A model generated the notes under the pieces. That model saw only the letters and a list, made by a program, of their open reading frames with translations. It was not told the origin of the DNA and ran no database searches. Made by a program: the position numbers and the translations under genes. From Scytalidium lignicola (taxonomy: Eukaryota; Ascomycota; Leotiomycetes), in assembly GCA_002812745.2 (NCBI GenBank), contig NCSJ02000446.1:1-30829 (forward strand): a stretch of 30,829 nt of DNA, in the 5' to 3' direction. Shown here one piece after another: positions 10,598-20,822 of the stretch. The first letter of the stretch is position 1. The number at the start of each line of letters is the position of its first letter.

Positions 10598-11923
10598 ATG
10601 GGTATCTATGAGAATATGCAGCCCTTGACATGGGTGATTACGATTCCCTTCGTAGTCATCACGTCGTTTTCTTGTCTCCTTCGCTTTTATTCCCGTATAT
10701 ACATCGCCAAACAGTTCGGATCAGACGATTGGTGGATGGTAGCTGGCTCTGTAAGTTACCTCCGTGTTAGAAATCAAGTATTTCAGTGCAAAGCTAACAC
10801 TCATACAGATCGTCTGGCTTGGGCAGCAGGTTATCTTGGGGCAGATGATTGCATACGGAGGTGGAAGGGAAGTCCCGCTATGTGGGAGATGACGGCAGCC
10901 GGTGTTAACTTGTTCTCTACAGAATTCAGGAGGACGTCCCTGATGGCAACATGGCGAAGATTACCCTAGTACATCCCCTTCTCTTCTCTGGGCTGATTTG
11001 CTAAAACTGACCTCGAATAGTTGCTTTTCATTGAGGAATTCATCTATATCCTGGCGCAATTCTTGATCAAGATATCCTTCTTGCAATTTTACATTCGCAT
11101 CCTTAATGGCACCCGGTGGTACCGGATGGTCTGCCACTGTGTGGCCGTATTTGTGGTCCTCCAAACAGTGGGCGTCTGGCTCTTATACGGGCTTCAATGT
11201 ATACCTCTTGACGCCTTCTTCCACCCTGCAGCGCATCCTGAAGCCAAGTGCATCTCAACCGAGTTTTCGTTGTACTTTCCCGCAAGTCTCGTGAGTCATT
11301 TGAGATACACATCGTTCCCCGGCAATACTAACGGGAGAATTTAGAACGTCTTTGCGGATCTCATCATCTACATACTGCCAATCTACCCTGTATGGAGCCT
11401 CCAGATGTCTGCCCGCCGCAGACTCGGCCTTTTGGCTTGCTTCACGGTCGGTGGCGGCACAATCATCGTCTCGCTCCTCCGATTCATTGTGCTGAAGCAA
11501 CTAGCCGCAGGCTCTCGAACATCCTACGTCTACGGCTCCGTCTGTATCGTCACAACAATTGAGTTCTGCACCGCGATTTTCACTGCCAACATGCCCGCCT
11601 TGCGGCCCGTCTGGCGCAAGCACATCTCGCACTCCCTCAGCACGAACGAGGTTGGAGGTTACGACCACAGCTCGCACCACGAACTTGGAAACGTCTCGGC
11701 CATCCGCAGCAGAAAGGCCGGTCGGGGGAGTGTGGCTCTACGCTCGCAGTCTCCGCGCGGTAACCAGCACTGGCCCAGCGGCTCGGAGGAGGAACTATTC
11801 AAGGAGGGGAAGATCGTGGTCAGCACTAAATTTGATGTCACCTCGCAAAGCAATGCGGCCTCAGATGAGATCCCAGACAACTATTATAACTTCCCTACGA
11901 ACCCTGAGAATCGATCATCTTGA
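10598..11923 (+). CDS. Fungal rhodopsin-domain (SAT4-type) integral membrane protein
   Basis: Seven-helix membrane protein of the fungal rhodopsin-domain family (PF20684). Members often sit near metabolite clusters; their molecular role is unsettled. Exons, all phase 0: 10598-10750, 10809-10871, 10930-10968, 11021-11290 and 11345-11923, giving 367 aa. Family landmarks in order: LTWVITIPFVVITSFSCLLR (helix 1), SDDWWMVAGS, WLGQQVILGQMIAYGGGRE, LLFIEEFIYILAQFLIKISF then FYIRI, CIPLDAFFHP, NVFADLIIYILPIYPVWSLQ, FTVGGGTIIVSLLRFIV, and IEFCTAIFTANMPALRPVW, followed by a ~100-residue polar, Ser-rich cytosolic tail. The start is the first in-frame ATG; upstream only a GTG is available. The second intron (10872-10929) has a weak donor, GTCCCG, and is the least certain junction; without it the frame closes. 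Confidence 0.8.
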
Positions 11924-12164
11924 GGACAATTACTTGGGAGTAGAAGGCTTAATTAGCAGCGTTTACATAGCGCTTTTATTTGCGGGGACTGAAAGTCCTC
12001 CAGGAAGAAGAAAGCAAATAGAAAGATAATAGAGCTTGATACTGAAATTATTCTAGGATGGCTAAGCGTTCTAAAGCCATTTGAAAGCGACATTGTTGTG
12101 AGAAGTGAAAAGCACAAAAAGGTTATTACTAAGGTATAGAACGAAGGTCGGGCTGGTTAAATAA
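11924..12164. other. 3' flank of the membrane-protein gene
   Basis: Short AT-rich stretch with no gene seen. It ends in TTAAATAA (12157-12164), the left copy of the target-site duplication of the adjoining MITE. Confidence 0.6.
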
Positions 12165-12648
12165 GGGGAGACTTAAATCCACTTAGCACTTAAATCCACT
12201 TGAAATCGCTGGCATCGGCTACTGTTGAGGTAACAATTATTAAACACAATTTTCAGGCCACGCATATATTTTATATGTGATAATATGAAGTAATTTATAA
12301 GGTTATAAAGTATTTTAATTATTATTGAATTATAGTATATTTATAACTATTTGTATATTTATAACTATTTGTATATTTATAACTATTTGTATATTTATTT
12401 TATGTTAAAATTACTTTAAGTGAGATTTTAATTTTAACAGAATTGAATAATAATTAAATGCATGCTAAAATATAGTGTGTTATAGGCTGTTAAAAGCCTA
12501 AAAGTCAGTATAGCTATAGGCTATTAAAGCCTAATCATCGCTATAATTACAGTGCATTTTGGTGTATTAGGCGAGCAAGTGGTCTGAACAGCAGCCGATG
12601 CTGGCGATTTCAAGTGGATTTAAGTGCTAAGTGGATTTAAGTCTCCCC
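12165..12648. mobile_element. MULE-type MITE, 484 bp
   Basis: Nearly perfect ~65-bp terminal inverted repeats begin GGGGAGACTTAAATCCACTT, and a second ACTTAAATCCACTT follows inside each. The element is flanked by exact 8-bp direct repeats TTAAATAA (12157-12164 and 12649-12656). The AT-rich interior has no coding capacity. An 18-bp unit, TATATTTATAACTATTTG, is repeated ~3.4 times at 12336-12397. Long TIRs, a GGGG terminus and an 8-bp duplication fit Mutator-type mobilisation, although hAT elements also make 8-bp duplications. The interior is alignable with the MITE at 12858-13303, for example in ACTATAGGCT-like and GTGGTCTG segments. Confidence 0.85.
12336..12397. repeat. 18-bp tandem repeat inside MITE
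   Basis: About 3.4 head-to-tail copies of TATATTTATAACTATTTG, within the interior of the 484-bp MITE. Confidence 0.85.
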
Positions 12649-12729
12649 TTAAATAACTATGGAGAATATTTGGATATCTTAATTGTTCAAGTACAAGCAG
12701 CCTTGGCTTAAATTTGAATGACACAGTTA

Positions 12730-13346
12730 TCCCCTGAGGCCTCGAAAGGCAGAACTTGCCTTTTTTAGCGTCGTTGCCTTAGGCTTAAAGTAATTCTTTG
12801 ATATGTGACTGGTCAAAGAGAGGCTTTGGGTGGATAATATTCCTGGACGTAGATTTTGGGGATACTTAAATCCACCAGCAACATACCTAAATCTACCCAA
12901 AATCACTGGTATCGGTTTCTTTTCAGGCAACAACACTCTATTTCAATTTAATTTTTAGGCAAAAAGTAATATCGAAGTTTTATCTATAATAATAAGGATT
13001 AATTTATATTTTATAAAAGTTTTTAGTTATTTTAATTGATAATATATACTTAAATTCTCTTTTGTTTTGTTGTATAACTCTTAGTTTCAAGATAATTAAA
13101 TACATGTTGATGAGCACTAAATTATAGTATTGCATAAGTTGTGAACAATCTAAAAGTTGTTATACTATAGGCTACTTATAGCTTGAAGGTCACTATATAT
13201 ACAGGGCATTTAGTGTATCATGCAGGCATGTGGTCTGCGTAATAGCTGATACCGGCGATTTTGAGTGGATTTAGGTATGTTGCGGGTGGATTTAAGTATC
13301 CCCTAGATTTTGCCTGGCGAGCTCAACCGAGCGGTGCCCGAGGGGA
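12730..13346. mobile_element. Tc1/mariner-like MITE split by a nested MITE
   Basis: Outer ends are TCCCCTGAGGC and (inverted) TCCCCTCGGGC, each abutting TA (12728-12729 and 13347-13348). Removing the nested element (12858-13303) and one 8-bp duplication leaves 163 bp. That is exactly the length of the uninterrupted, oppositely oriented copy at 20658-20820, to which it is highly similar. Confidence 0.85.
12858..13303. mobile_element. MULE-type MITE, 446 bp, nested insertion
   Basis: TIRs begin GGGGATACTTAAATCCACC, with an internal ACCTAAATC(C/T)AC about 20 bp further in. Flanking 8-bp duplication TAGATTTT (12850-12857 and 13304-13311). The empty site is preserved in the sister copy at 20658-20820, where the reverse strand reads GACGTAGATTTTGCCTGGC with a single TAGATTTT. 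The first 16 bases equal the right terminus of the MULE at 1-2537, which suggests that such a MULE supplied the transposase. Confidence 0.9.
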
Positions 13347-13499
13347 TAGAAGGTAACGAGGGAGCGTAGATTGTTACTCAGTATGGTAAGATGACCGGTA
13401 AAGTAGATGATTGGCCCGTCAATATATATAAGTAGGTATATTTCATATTCACTAGCGTTGACAGCCTAATAAGCAAATTATTATTGTTACTTCTAACCC

Positions 13500-14600
13500 T
13501 TGATGAGATTTAAAACAAAATATAAATATGGGGTGAGGCGTAGTTGTAGACTTATACCGCCCTCACAATACATGTCAGTATATATCAATGCAATGGTGGG
13601 AGATGGCGAGCGAACAACCTTTCGCACAATACATTCCAATACAACGCCATTTCATAAGGCGGCCAGTCAAGGGATATACCAGCTTTGGAAATGCTCCTAC
13701 GGGCCGGCGCAGATCAAAAAGCAAAGTATTACGCGGATTTCTAGTAACCGTGGTAATCTAGTGCCATCGCAGGATCAATGCTTAGAGGGGTGGTTTTGCA
13801 TATGTCGAAAGTGGGAAGACGATTGGTAATTATTCTGAGTGCTTCATTGGTATCATAGAATGGCTTAGTTCATGTCGTCAGGCGCAAGTAATACTATTCT
13901 TACTTTTTTGGGGGGAGGGGAGCAGAGTACGCCATATGCAATTCTTATATATTATTTGTAGATACACATCTAATAGCTCTATGAACAGATATATTGACAG
14001 CATTGGCGTCTTATTCAAGACGAACACTTTCCACTTGTCAAGCCTTGATTTACAATTACATTTACCACAATTAATCTTACCTCATAGATTGAGCGATATG
14101 ACTGCTCTAGAGCTTCTTTGGGGTATGCCCAAAGAGTCATGTACCCACGGTCCGTTATACCAACTCTGAAATGATCTGGAAATTAAAGATTCCACGTTGC
14201 ATCGGCTATGTGAGATGGTATCTGAAGTGTTTCCTAATGTGCGCTGTCTTTACATTACATTACAAGGGATAGTATGTCCACCTAAGTCATCCAATAAGGA
14301 CCAAGTTTCAGCTGTGGAACGTATCGTTCTTGCACTAATTGAAGATATGTTACGTGCCTTAAGCCCGACTCCAGTGTGGGAATTGAAGATTGCCGTACCG
14401 CGAAGGCAGGAGCTGGGTCAAAGACACAGAGAAGTTAATAATTGGAATGTGCGATTTCGGGTAATATGTGCCACGACACTGAATTCTGGAAACAACTCGT
14501 TCCTGCTAGTTCTGATTATATAGATGACGACGAGTTTAGGTACCGGGTACACTATGGGTATCACGATACGACAGAAGAACTTAGTGATCTAGATCGCTAG
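13500..14600 (+). pseudogene. Broken gene resembling fungal DUF7730 proteins
   Basis: Three open pieces in different frames read in order like one protein. 13500-13829 ends GWFCICRKWEDDW. A shifted stretch near 13840-13890 reads NYSECFIGIIEWLSSCRQA. 13936-14169 contains IDSIGVLFKTNTFHLSSLDL and LPQLILPHRLSDMTALELLW. After a TGA at 14167, 14197-14523 contains FPNVRCLYITLQG and AVERIVLALIEDMLRAL. After another frame change, FWKQLVPASSDYIDDDEF runs to a TAG at 14598-14600. The SCRQA / LYGTNTFH-like / LYISLQG / EDMLRAL order is what I recall from fungal DUF7730-type proteins of unknown function; this naming is from memory. One gap (~13890-13985) could be an intron, but the stop and shifts elsewhere argue for a pseudogene. 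Confidence 0.55.
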
Positions 14601-15441
14601 CAGGCTTCGTTCCTTAATTTTGCCATGAAATAGAGTATGCGAGTGGCAGGGGTGTATTAACATTTCCACTACAGTATTTTTAAATCTGTCAAGCTAAACA
14701 CTGCAGATCATCGTTGGTTTGGTGAACTATTATTACAAAATCTTCTCTTCTAGATTAAACCTTTTCTAGTATTCTAATTTGCCGGTAGCAAGGGTAAGCC
14801 GCTTGAAATAGTTGTCGGTGGTCCAGTTATACTAATACAATATCAAGTATCTGCCGATAATCTTGAGCAGTCGTCCCCTACTGTTGCACTCCAGGTGTAA
14901 AAGTAACCTTTATAATCGTTAGTTGAGGTATTTTATACTAAAAGCGTTAGTGAGAGGTGATTAAATATGTCTTAGTGAGATACCAGCATTGGCTGCTATA
15001 TCGTAGCAGAAATAAAACCTGCATCATCACCCCAATAATAAAACCTAACACAACCATCTATCATTTTAGGCATAATCGGAGATGAAGTTGTGATGCTTCT
15101 TTTATTAGGGCTAGTTCGGTTAAATTGTGTAGCGTAAGTACTTTTTCATGGCTTGCATAATTGCGGGTGCATTGTTGCATAAGTTGCTTTATACTTCTAC
15201 TAGCTTGGGGGGATACTGGGTTTTGTTATGCCGTGAGTCTAGCTGATTGACTGATTGAGTATCTGGCGGATATTGCCGCAGCTATTAGGGAGTGTAAATA
15301 GACAAGTGCAGTGTGTATTTAGCATCCCTGCATTAATTAGTTCCGCCACTTGCGTGGTTTCCAATTCCTCGTTAAAGCTCCGATATCCTCCAACCTAAAA
15401 ACATACCCAATCTTGTTGGTGACGTCGAGATTACTTTTATT
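14601..15441. other. Intergenic region / upstream region of the Zn-cluster gene
   Basis: No gene seen. It contains a candidate Zn-cluster site, GCGG-ATATTG-CCGC, at 15266-15279, about 163 bp upstream of the regulator's start codon. Confidence 0.6.
15266..15279. promoter_or_regulatory. Candidate Zn(II)2Cys6 site, CGG-N6-CCG palindrome
   Basis: GCGGATATTGCCGC is an inverted pair of CGG triplets with a 6-bp spacer, upstream of the regulator gene. Dimeric zinc-cluster proteins bind such pairs, so autoregulation is possible. This is inference from one site only. Confidence 0.3.
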
Positions 15442-17717
15442 ATGTCAACACGCCGACGATTTAGATCAGCTGTTGCATGCCAGGGCTGTCGTCAACGCAA
15501 AATCCGCTGCAGTGTCACTGTGACTGGCGTGCCCTGCATTGTCTGTAGTCAAGATGGTACAGAATGCATTGTACCGCAGAGAGCTCTGATAAGGTGAAGT
15601 TCCAGAGGGAAAACATGGATTAATTACACAGCACTGATGGTATTCTAGGCACCAACGAAAGCTTGCTGCTGCTGCTGCCGCTGCCACCGAGATTGATTGC
15701 TCACCAACATATCGTTCTCTCCCTAACCTCTACCTGAATACTTCCGAAACTTGTTCTTCACAGGTAGCATCTGAGTCCGAAGATGATCCCCATATCTGTG
15801 CCGTGCGACAAAGAAATAAAAATGAAGGATATAATGGCGATATAATTGTACCGGACGCTTCAGTTGATAGCAACCGGGTTGGGGGAACACCTTTCCTCAC
15901 AGGTATTCCTAATGGATGCTTTTTTCTTGGCCACCCGAAGTTGACTGATTCCTCCGATAGGAGCCGCCCCAAGATTCAACTCCATTCTCAATCCTCACAC
16001 TCCCCCACAGCAACCTTTGATAGGACATAGTACGCCCTTATCAAGTTCATCAACTTCTCTCCCCCCGGAGGACAGGGAGTATCTCGAGCGCAAAGGTGTC
16101 TTTTCGCTGCCGCAGCATGACACTTGTGCCAAACTTCTCCAAGCATATTTCCATCACGTACACCTCGTTATGCCGGTAGTGGACGCAAATATTATCATCA
16201 ACTTCTCTGATCCTACCAAAAGCTGTAGGTGCAATTTATTGCTATTATGGAGCATGTTTTTTGTTGCCGTAAACGTCAGTCAATCCATCTCACATAGCTA
16301 GTAACTGGGCTGAATTCTTCTGCTAGTTTATTCCCGCCGATGTCTGGAAGGAGGAGGGTTATCAATCACAAAAGGATATGAAAGATACTATGTATTACCG
16401 CGCCAAAGTTAGGGGGAATTTTTCATTCTATTCTGATAAATTGACTAATAATCTATTAACGAACTAGTGCATGTACGATCACGGTAGCGAGACGGATCAG
16501 GTAGTCTTATTGCAATCATCTCTCCTTATGGGATTTTGGCATTCAGAACTCGATCAACACACGCAACCGTGGTATTGGACAGGAATTGCAATTAGTCTTT
16601 GTCAAATGATGGGCTTATATCGAGACCCGGACTCGGGCAGATGCGAGTCTGCCATCACTTACCCGCGGCGTTATCTTTGGCGGCGTCTTTGGTGGAGTTG
16701 TTTCTTCCGAGACCGCTGGTTAAGTTTGACGCTGGGACGGCCGTTAAGGATTAATCTCAACGACTGCGACACGCCAATGCCATCTGACGCCGACATTCTT
16801 AATGAGCTTGCGGAACTACCAGAGTCATTAGCAAATGAGTATATCCCAAGCGACTCGCCAGAGTTGGCAAAGTACTGGATTACGTTAATTCAACTGAGTA
16901 CGGTATTGGGCGAGGTTCTCATATCAAGCTACCAACTCTTTGGACCAAGCCGGTCTATCGATCAGGTTAAAGCCTTGGAAGCGAAAGTTTTACAATTTCA
17001 TATTCCAGATGAATGCAGACCTGATCAAAGTAACTTTGCCAAATTTTATCTGTACCATGTGCAGTTACACTATCAGTAGGAGCCAATTCTTGCCAAAAAG
17101 TGACTGTAGGCACACTAACAACAATAGGGCATTGTTGATTACGTTCTATCGCCCTTATATAATCAAGGCTCCTGAGGGTCTTCCTCTTGAGCATAAGCAA
17201 CCATGGCAGAACCAGATCCGAAACAAGCTCGACCGTGCAGCTCTACAAACCAATGCACTCCTCGATGCTCTAGTGCGAGAAAAGCTCCTTAGCTTCGCTT
17301 GTCCTATGACGTGAGTCAACGTGAGCTCTTTCCCCTTCTTATCATTAATGGTTATTATCCAGACCCCCACTACTAGTTCCTGCCATGCATATACACCTTC
17401 TTAACTGCAATGCTGCCGACTCACTTTCTCGACATATGGCACTCAACAAGCTCGATTTATGTATGATGGTCATGGAGGTGTTGCAAGAAACTTACGTATC
17501 CGCCTCTGTTGTTAGAGGTGTGTTCTTAGAAGCTTTACAGCAGCTAGATCGGAACAATTCAGGACATGAGTCTATTCCTCAGCGAGGCGAACCCGAGTTA
17601 TCCTTCCCACGCCCTGTTCAGGCAGAGATTTCTACCCTAGATAATGAGGGGTTAATTGATGTGCTAATGGACGAAGCATCAATATTTAATATCTTAGATT
17701 CACTTTACATGATATGA
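15442..17717 (+). CDS. Zn(II)2Cys6 transcription factor, CTF1/FarA-like, with Fungal_trans domain
   Basis: Predicted nuclear activator of 627 aa. Exons: 15442-15593, 15649-15902, 16024-16274, 16327-16407, 16468-17075, 17128-17310 and 17363-17717. The zinc cluster is intact: Cys13, 16, 23, 32, 35 and 42 (C-x2-C-x6-C-x8-C-x2-C-x6-C), followed by RHQRK and an Ala tract encoded by GCT repeats. The Fungal_trans (PF04082) middle region is clear: YLERKGVFSLP, LLQAYFHHVHLVMPVVD, YRAKCMYDHGSETDQVVLLQ, WYWTGIAISLCQMMGLYRDP and RRLWWSCFFRDRWLSLTLGR. The C-terminal part contains ALLITFYRPYI and ALNKLDLCMMVMEVLQETYV. The pattern resembles cutinase/fatty-acid regulators (CTF1, FarA, FarB), assigned from memory. 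Intron 2 is long (121 nt, 15903-16023). Reading through it instead ends at a TAG at 16028-16030, so a 1-nt slip in the C run near 16011-16015 is the alternative explanation. Confidence 0.85.
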
Positions 17718-18254
17718 CAGTTAACTTATCGAGACCTACGACTATAAATCTTTGCATTCTATGACTGATAACCTCATTCGTACGATACTGATTTTTATAG
17801 TTACTACTCTTATGGTAAAACCTCCCTATTCTGTATGTATACAGCAAGTCACCCACCCATCTTCTTTCACTACCACTAGACACCATATATATATAAATGC
17901 TTGTATTCCTCATAGATTTGCATTTATTAATAAAATAATCCACGGTTGAATTCGATTAGTTAGCATATTGGATCGTTCGGTATTTCAATTCTAGAGCTCT
18001 TGAAATGTGGTTAGAACATGTTTTGTAGTTAAAGTTAAGATTTTCTTTATCTATAATAATTCTGGNAAAAAAGTTAGATATTTATTCCATACAATGCAAT
18101 AGGTCTGTATTCACGATAATACCAAGCTACACTTATGCGATTTCTAGTTATGTCTAACCTAATTACAGCAACCATTTATATTAATTGGTCTTATCACGAT
18201 ACTGGCTCATTCTATACACCCAAAACTCTCCAGGGACAGTCACAGCCCTGCCAA
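17718..18254. other. Convergent intergenic region
   Basis: AT-rich gap between the 3' ends of the regulator (+) and the dehydrogenase fusion (-), presumably holding both polyadenylation regions. No gene or repeat recognised. An N at 18066 precedes an A run. Confidence 0.6.
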
Positions 18255-20161
18255 TCACACAATTGTGATCCCAGTGAAAGCCCGGGATTCGTCTGAATAT
18301 AATTTCTCCTTGTGTTTCCCATCCACATCACATCGATAGATACTTCCACCAAGATCAGTAAAATATACTTGGCTGTTGTTGAGATCTAATTTTAATCCAA
18401 TAGCCTCGTTGAGATTCTTCGCGATGATTTCAAAATTCTTAGAAGTGGGGCCAGATGGAGGCAAACCAGACTCGTCAAGATTCGCTTTGTACAAGGAGTT
18501 GCCTAGAGGAACTTCTCCACGATCAGTCCAATAAAGTTTCCGAGAAACTTCATCTACCTCAAGGTCGATCGCCTCAGGAAGACCGCTGAAAATACACTGG
18601 ATGTCATCTCTCGATTTTCCAGACTGGCCCGCTGGAGTTGAGATGTTAGCGCAGAAAATGCGACCCTGGCTGGCCTTTGAGGGTCCCTTCTGAGACCAGT
18701 AGAACTTCCCAAACTTAGGGGCTACAGTGATACCAACACACCACTTCATGCTGTCATGCATATCTTCACGCACTTCCCAGTTCCCTGTTTGAACTATTAT
18801 CTCCAACTCAGTACCGTCTAGGTTACAACGATATACACGAAGCCCCTCACGGTCTGAAAAGTAAATTTTCTTCGCAGATTCATCAGCAGTCAACTGTTTT
18901 GGCGTATTTATAGTACCCGGACTAATGATAGTCTGGATGTCTAAACCGTCGAGGTTCGCAGAGTAAAGGGCACCATCATTAACCCCTGGGGTACCCATAC
19001 AAGTCCAATACATGCGCTCATTAACCACAATGAGTCCATCAGGCAGTGCCTGGTTTCGAACTAGAACTCGTCGAACACTCCCGTCCGTCGTAAGCTCGAT
19101 GATCTCACCAGAAGTGAGAGATGTTTCGGCTAATGATAATCCGGTATCCAAGGCTAGAATTCTAGTTTGGTTGGGATCCCTCGGAGGATAAAGACCACCT
19201 TTGGTAGACTTATTTCCCAACTTACCCTGATCCAGGTAGTTCTTTTGTAAGAAGTCAACTGTCTTTTCAGAACTAAGACCACGTTCCTTGATATAATGAC
19301 TTTCGATAAATGCAACTGTGTCGAGACCAACACCTGCATAAACCGGTTAGTCCAACTTGACTATGATAGAATGGGTAATACAGAATACTAACTGTCCATC
19401 ATATGGCACGGGAGTGAGCGTCCCTTAATGAACATCTCATTCCAAATCGAGTCTATTTCCGCCGGATCTGAAACCCCATCATGTAAGATAGTTAGGATCT
19501 CGCGCTTCACGGCCGCCCAGAGCCGGTTGAAGATGAAACCGGTCGATTCTTTCCTTGCGACATATGGTACTGTCGCTGCTTCCAAACATTCTCTAACCAT
19601 AAATGGAAAGATCTCTTCACTTGTATGACCATCTGTCATGAGTTCCACCACCATGCACTCCGGTGGCATGTAGTAGTGCATGTTCAAAATCCTTGTCTTA
19701 GTTTTCTCGGAGACCTTCTCAAGCATCTCCGACGATTTGTATGAGGATGAATTGGTAGCCAGAATGGCATCAGCAGGTGCAAGCTCCTCTAGTTCTTTGA
19801 ATGTGTCAATCTTGATCTGGATTCTTTCCGGAACAGCTTCGATCACGAGCCAGGAATCTTTAACGGTGTCCTCGAGGCTTTCGAAGACTTGAGCTTTACC
19901 AAGAGGCTTTCCTGTCTGCTGGGCGTACGAGGCGGCGTTATCTTTAATATATGCAAGGGCGTCGAGGCGTTGTTGTGAGCTAGGGTCTCGAATATGAACA
20001 TCATAGCCAGCGGATACCCAAACGGCGCCTAGATAATGTTAGTAGTGATGGACTATAAGGAGCTGGAAACGCATACCTATTCTACGTCCGAGAACACCAC
20101 CACCTAGTATAGCAATAGGACGCTGGTGGTGGTTGTGTGGAGGTTCCCAAGACAGAGGCAT
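18255..20161 (-). CDS. 3-hydroxyacyl-CoA dehydrogenase fused to a YWTD-type beta-propeller
   Basis: Exons 20161-20077, 20028-19393 and 19333-18255 give 599 aa; both introns (48 and 59 nt) have GT-AG ends. Residues ~15-245 are an NAD-binding dehydrogenase of the 3HCDH family: Rossmann GGGVLG (20-25), Asp43 after strand 2 (NAD preference), IEAVPE, TNSSS (120-124), catalytic-type His146 in NMHYYMPP with Glu157 in VVELM, and FIFNRLW. Residues ~275-599 are a beta-propeller with YWTD-like blades: MYWTCMG, IYFSDREG, FYWSQKG, LYWTDRGE and VYFTDLGG, plus repeated LDG/VDG turns. The splice DS|VGLDTVAFIESHY joins the two parts in frame, so the fusion is not an artefact of adjacent frames. No signal peptide is seen, so the product is probably cytosolic or peroxisomal; the last residues (TGITIV) are not a classical PTS1. 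The propeller may bind or present the substrate. The natural substrate is unknown. Confidence 0.88.
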
Positions 20162-20657
20162 TGTTGCTCGTAATAGAAGTTAGATATATGTTAACGAATA
20201 CAATACAAGAATTGCTTAAAATATAAGAGTATAAGTATGTACTAATAAGAAACACAGAGATAGATAGAATGATATATGGATGATCCCGAGAAAACTTATC
20301 ACCCTTGCCATTTTTATAACGACCATATTATGCCAAAAATATTCGCAGGGGCAAATGATTCAGGTCAAGAAAAGCGGCCAAAAGTTACGTCATTGATTAC
20401 CCGCTACAGCCGCGGTGTATTTTAGAATATGACAGCGGATTGCTTATCATCAATATACAGGCTTCATAAGCCGAGGATCAAGTACGTAATTAGAAGAAGT
20501 TCCACGGGAAACATATTGCCTTGCTCTCTAGATCGAGGTTGATTCGTCCACGATTCTGTGCTACTCGGCACGCGGAACTCCACTGGAGATTTGCGCGTCT
20601 ACGGAAGTGAAGAAAAATGTTAGGAAAGACGCGGTCAGCTTGGTCTAACCATGAGTA
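20162..20657. promoter_or_regulatory. Upstream region of the dehydrogenase-propeller gene
   Basis: No gene seen. AT-rich next to the start codon. A CCGAGG (reverse CCTCGG) lies at 20471-20476, about 310 bp upstream; this hexamer is the reported FarA/CTF1 core. A CCGCGG palindrome sits near 20410. Function is inferred only. Confidence 0.35.
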
Positions 20658-20820
20658 TCCCCTCGAGCACCGCTCGGTTGAGCTCGCCAGGCAAAATCTA
20701 CGTCCAGGGATATTATCCACCCAAAACCTCTCTTTGACCAGTCACACATCAAAGAATTATTTTAAGCCCAAGGCAACGACGCTAAAAAAGGCAAGTTCTG
20801 CCTTTCGGGGCCCGAGGGGA
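20658..20820. mobile_element. Tc1/mariner-like MITE, 163 bp, uninterrupted copy
   Basis: Ends are TCCCCTCGAGC and (inverted) TCCCCTCGGGC, flanked by TA (20656-20657 and 20821-20822). It is the reverse-oriented sister of 12730-13346 without the nested insertion. It keeps the empty target site TAGATTTT (read on the minus strand). Confidence 0.85.
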
Positions 20821-20822
20821 TA

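Noticed and set aside
12336..12397. CRISPR-like or satellite array
   Set aside because: Only ~3.4 adjacent copies of an 18-bp AT-rich unit without spacers, inside a MITE; a simple tandem repeat in a eukaryotic genome.
12165..12648. hAT origin for the 8-bp-duplication MITEs
   Set aside because: The 8-bp duplication alone would fit hAT, but the long TIRs, GGGG terminus and 16-bp terminal identity of the 12858 MITE with the MULE at 1-2537 favour Mutator type. Not excluded.
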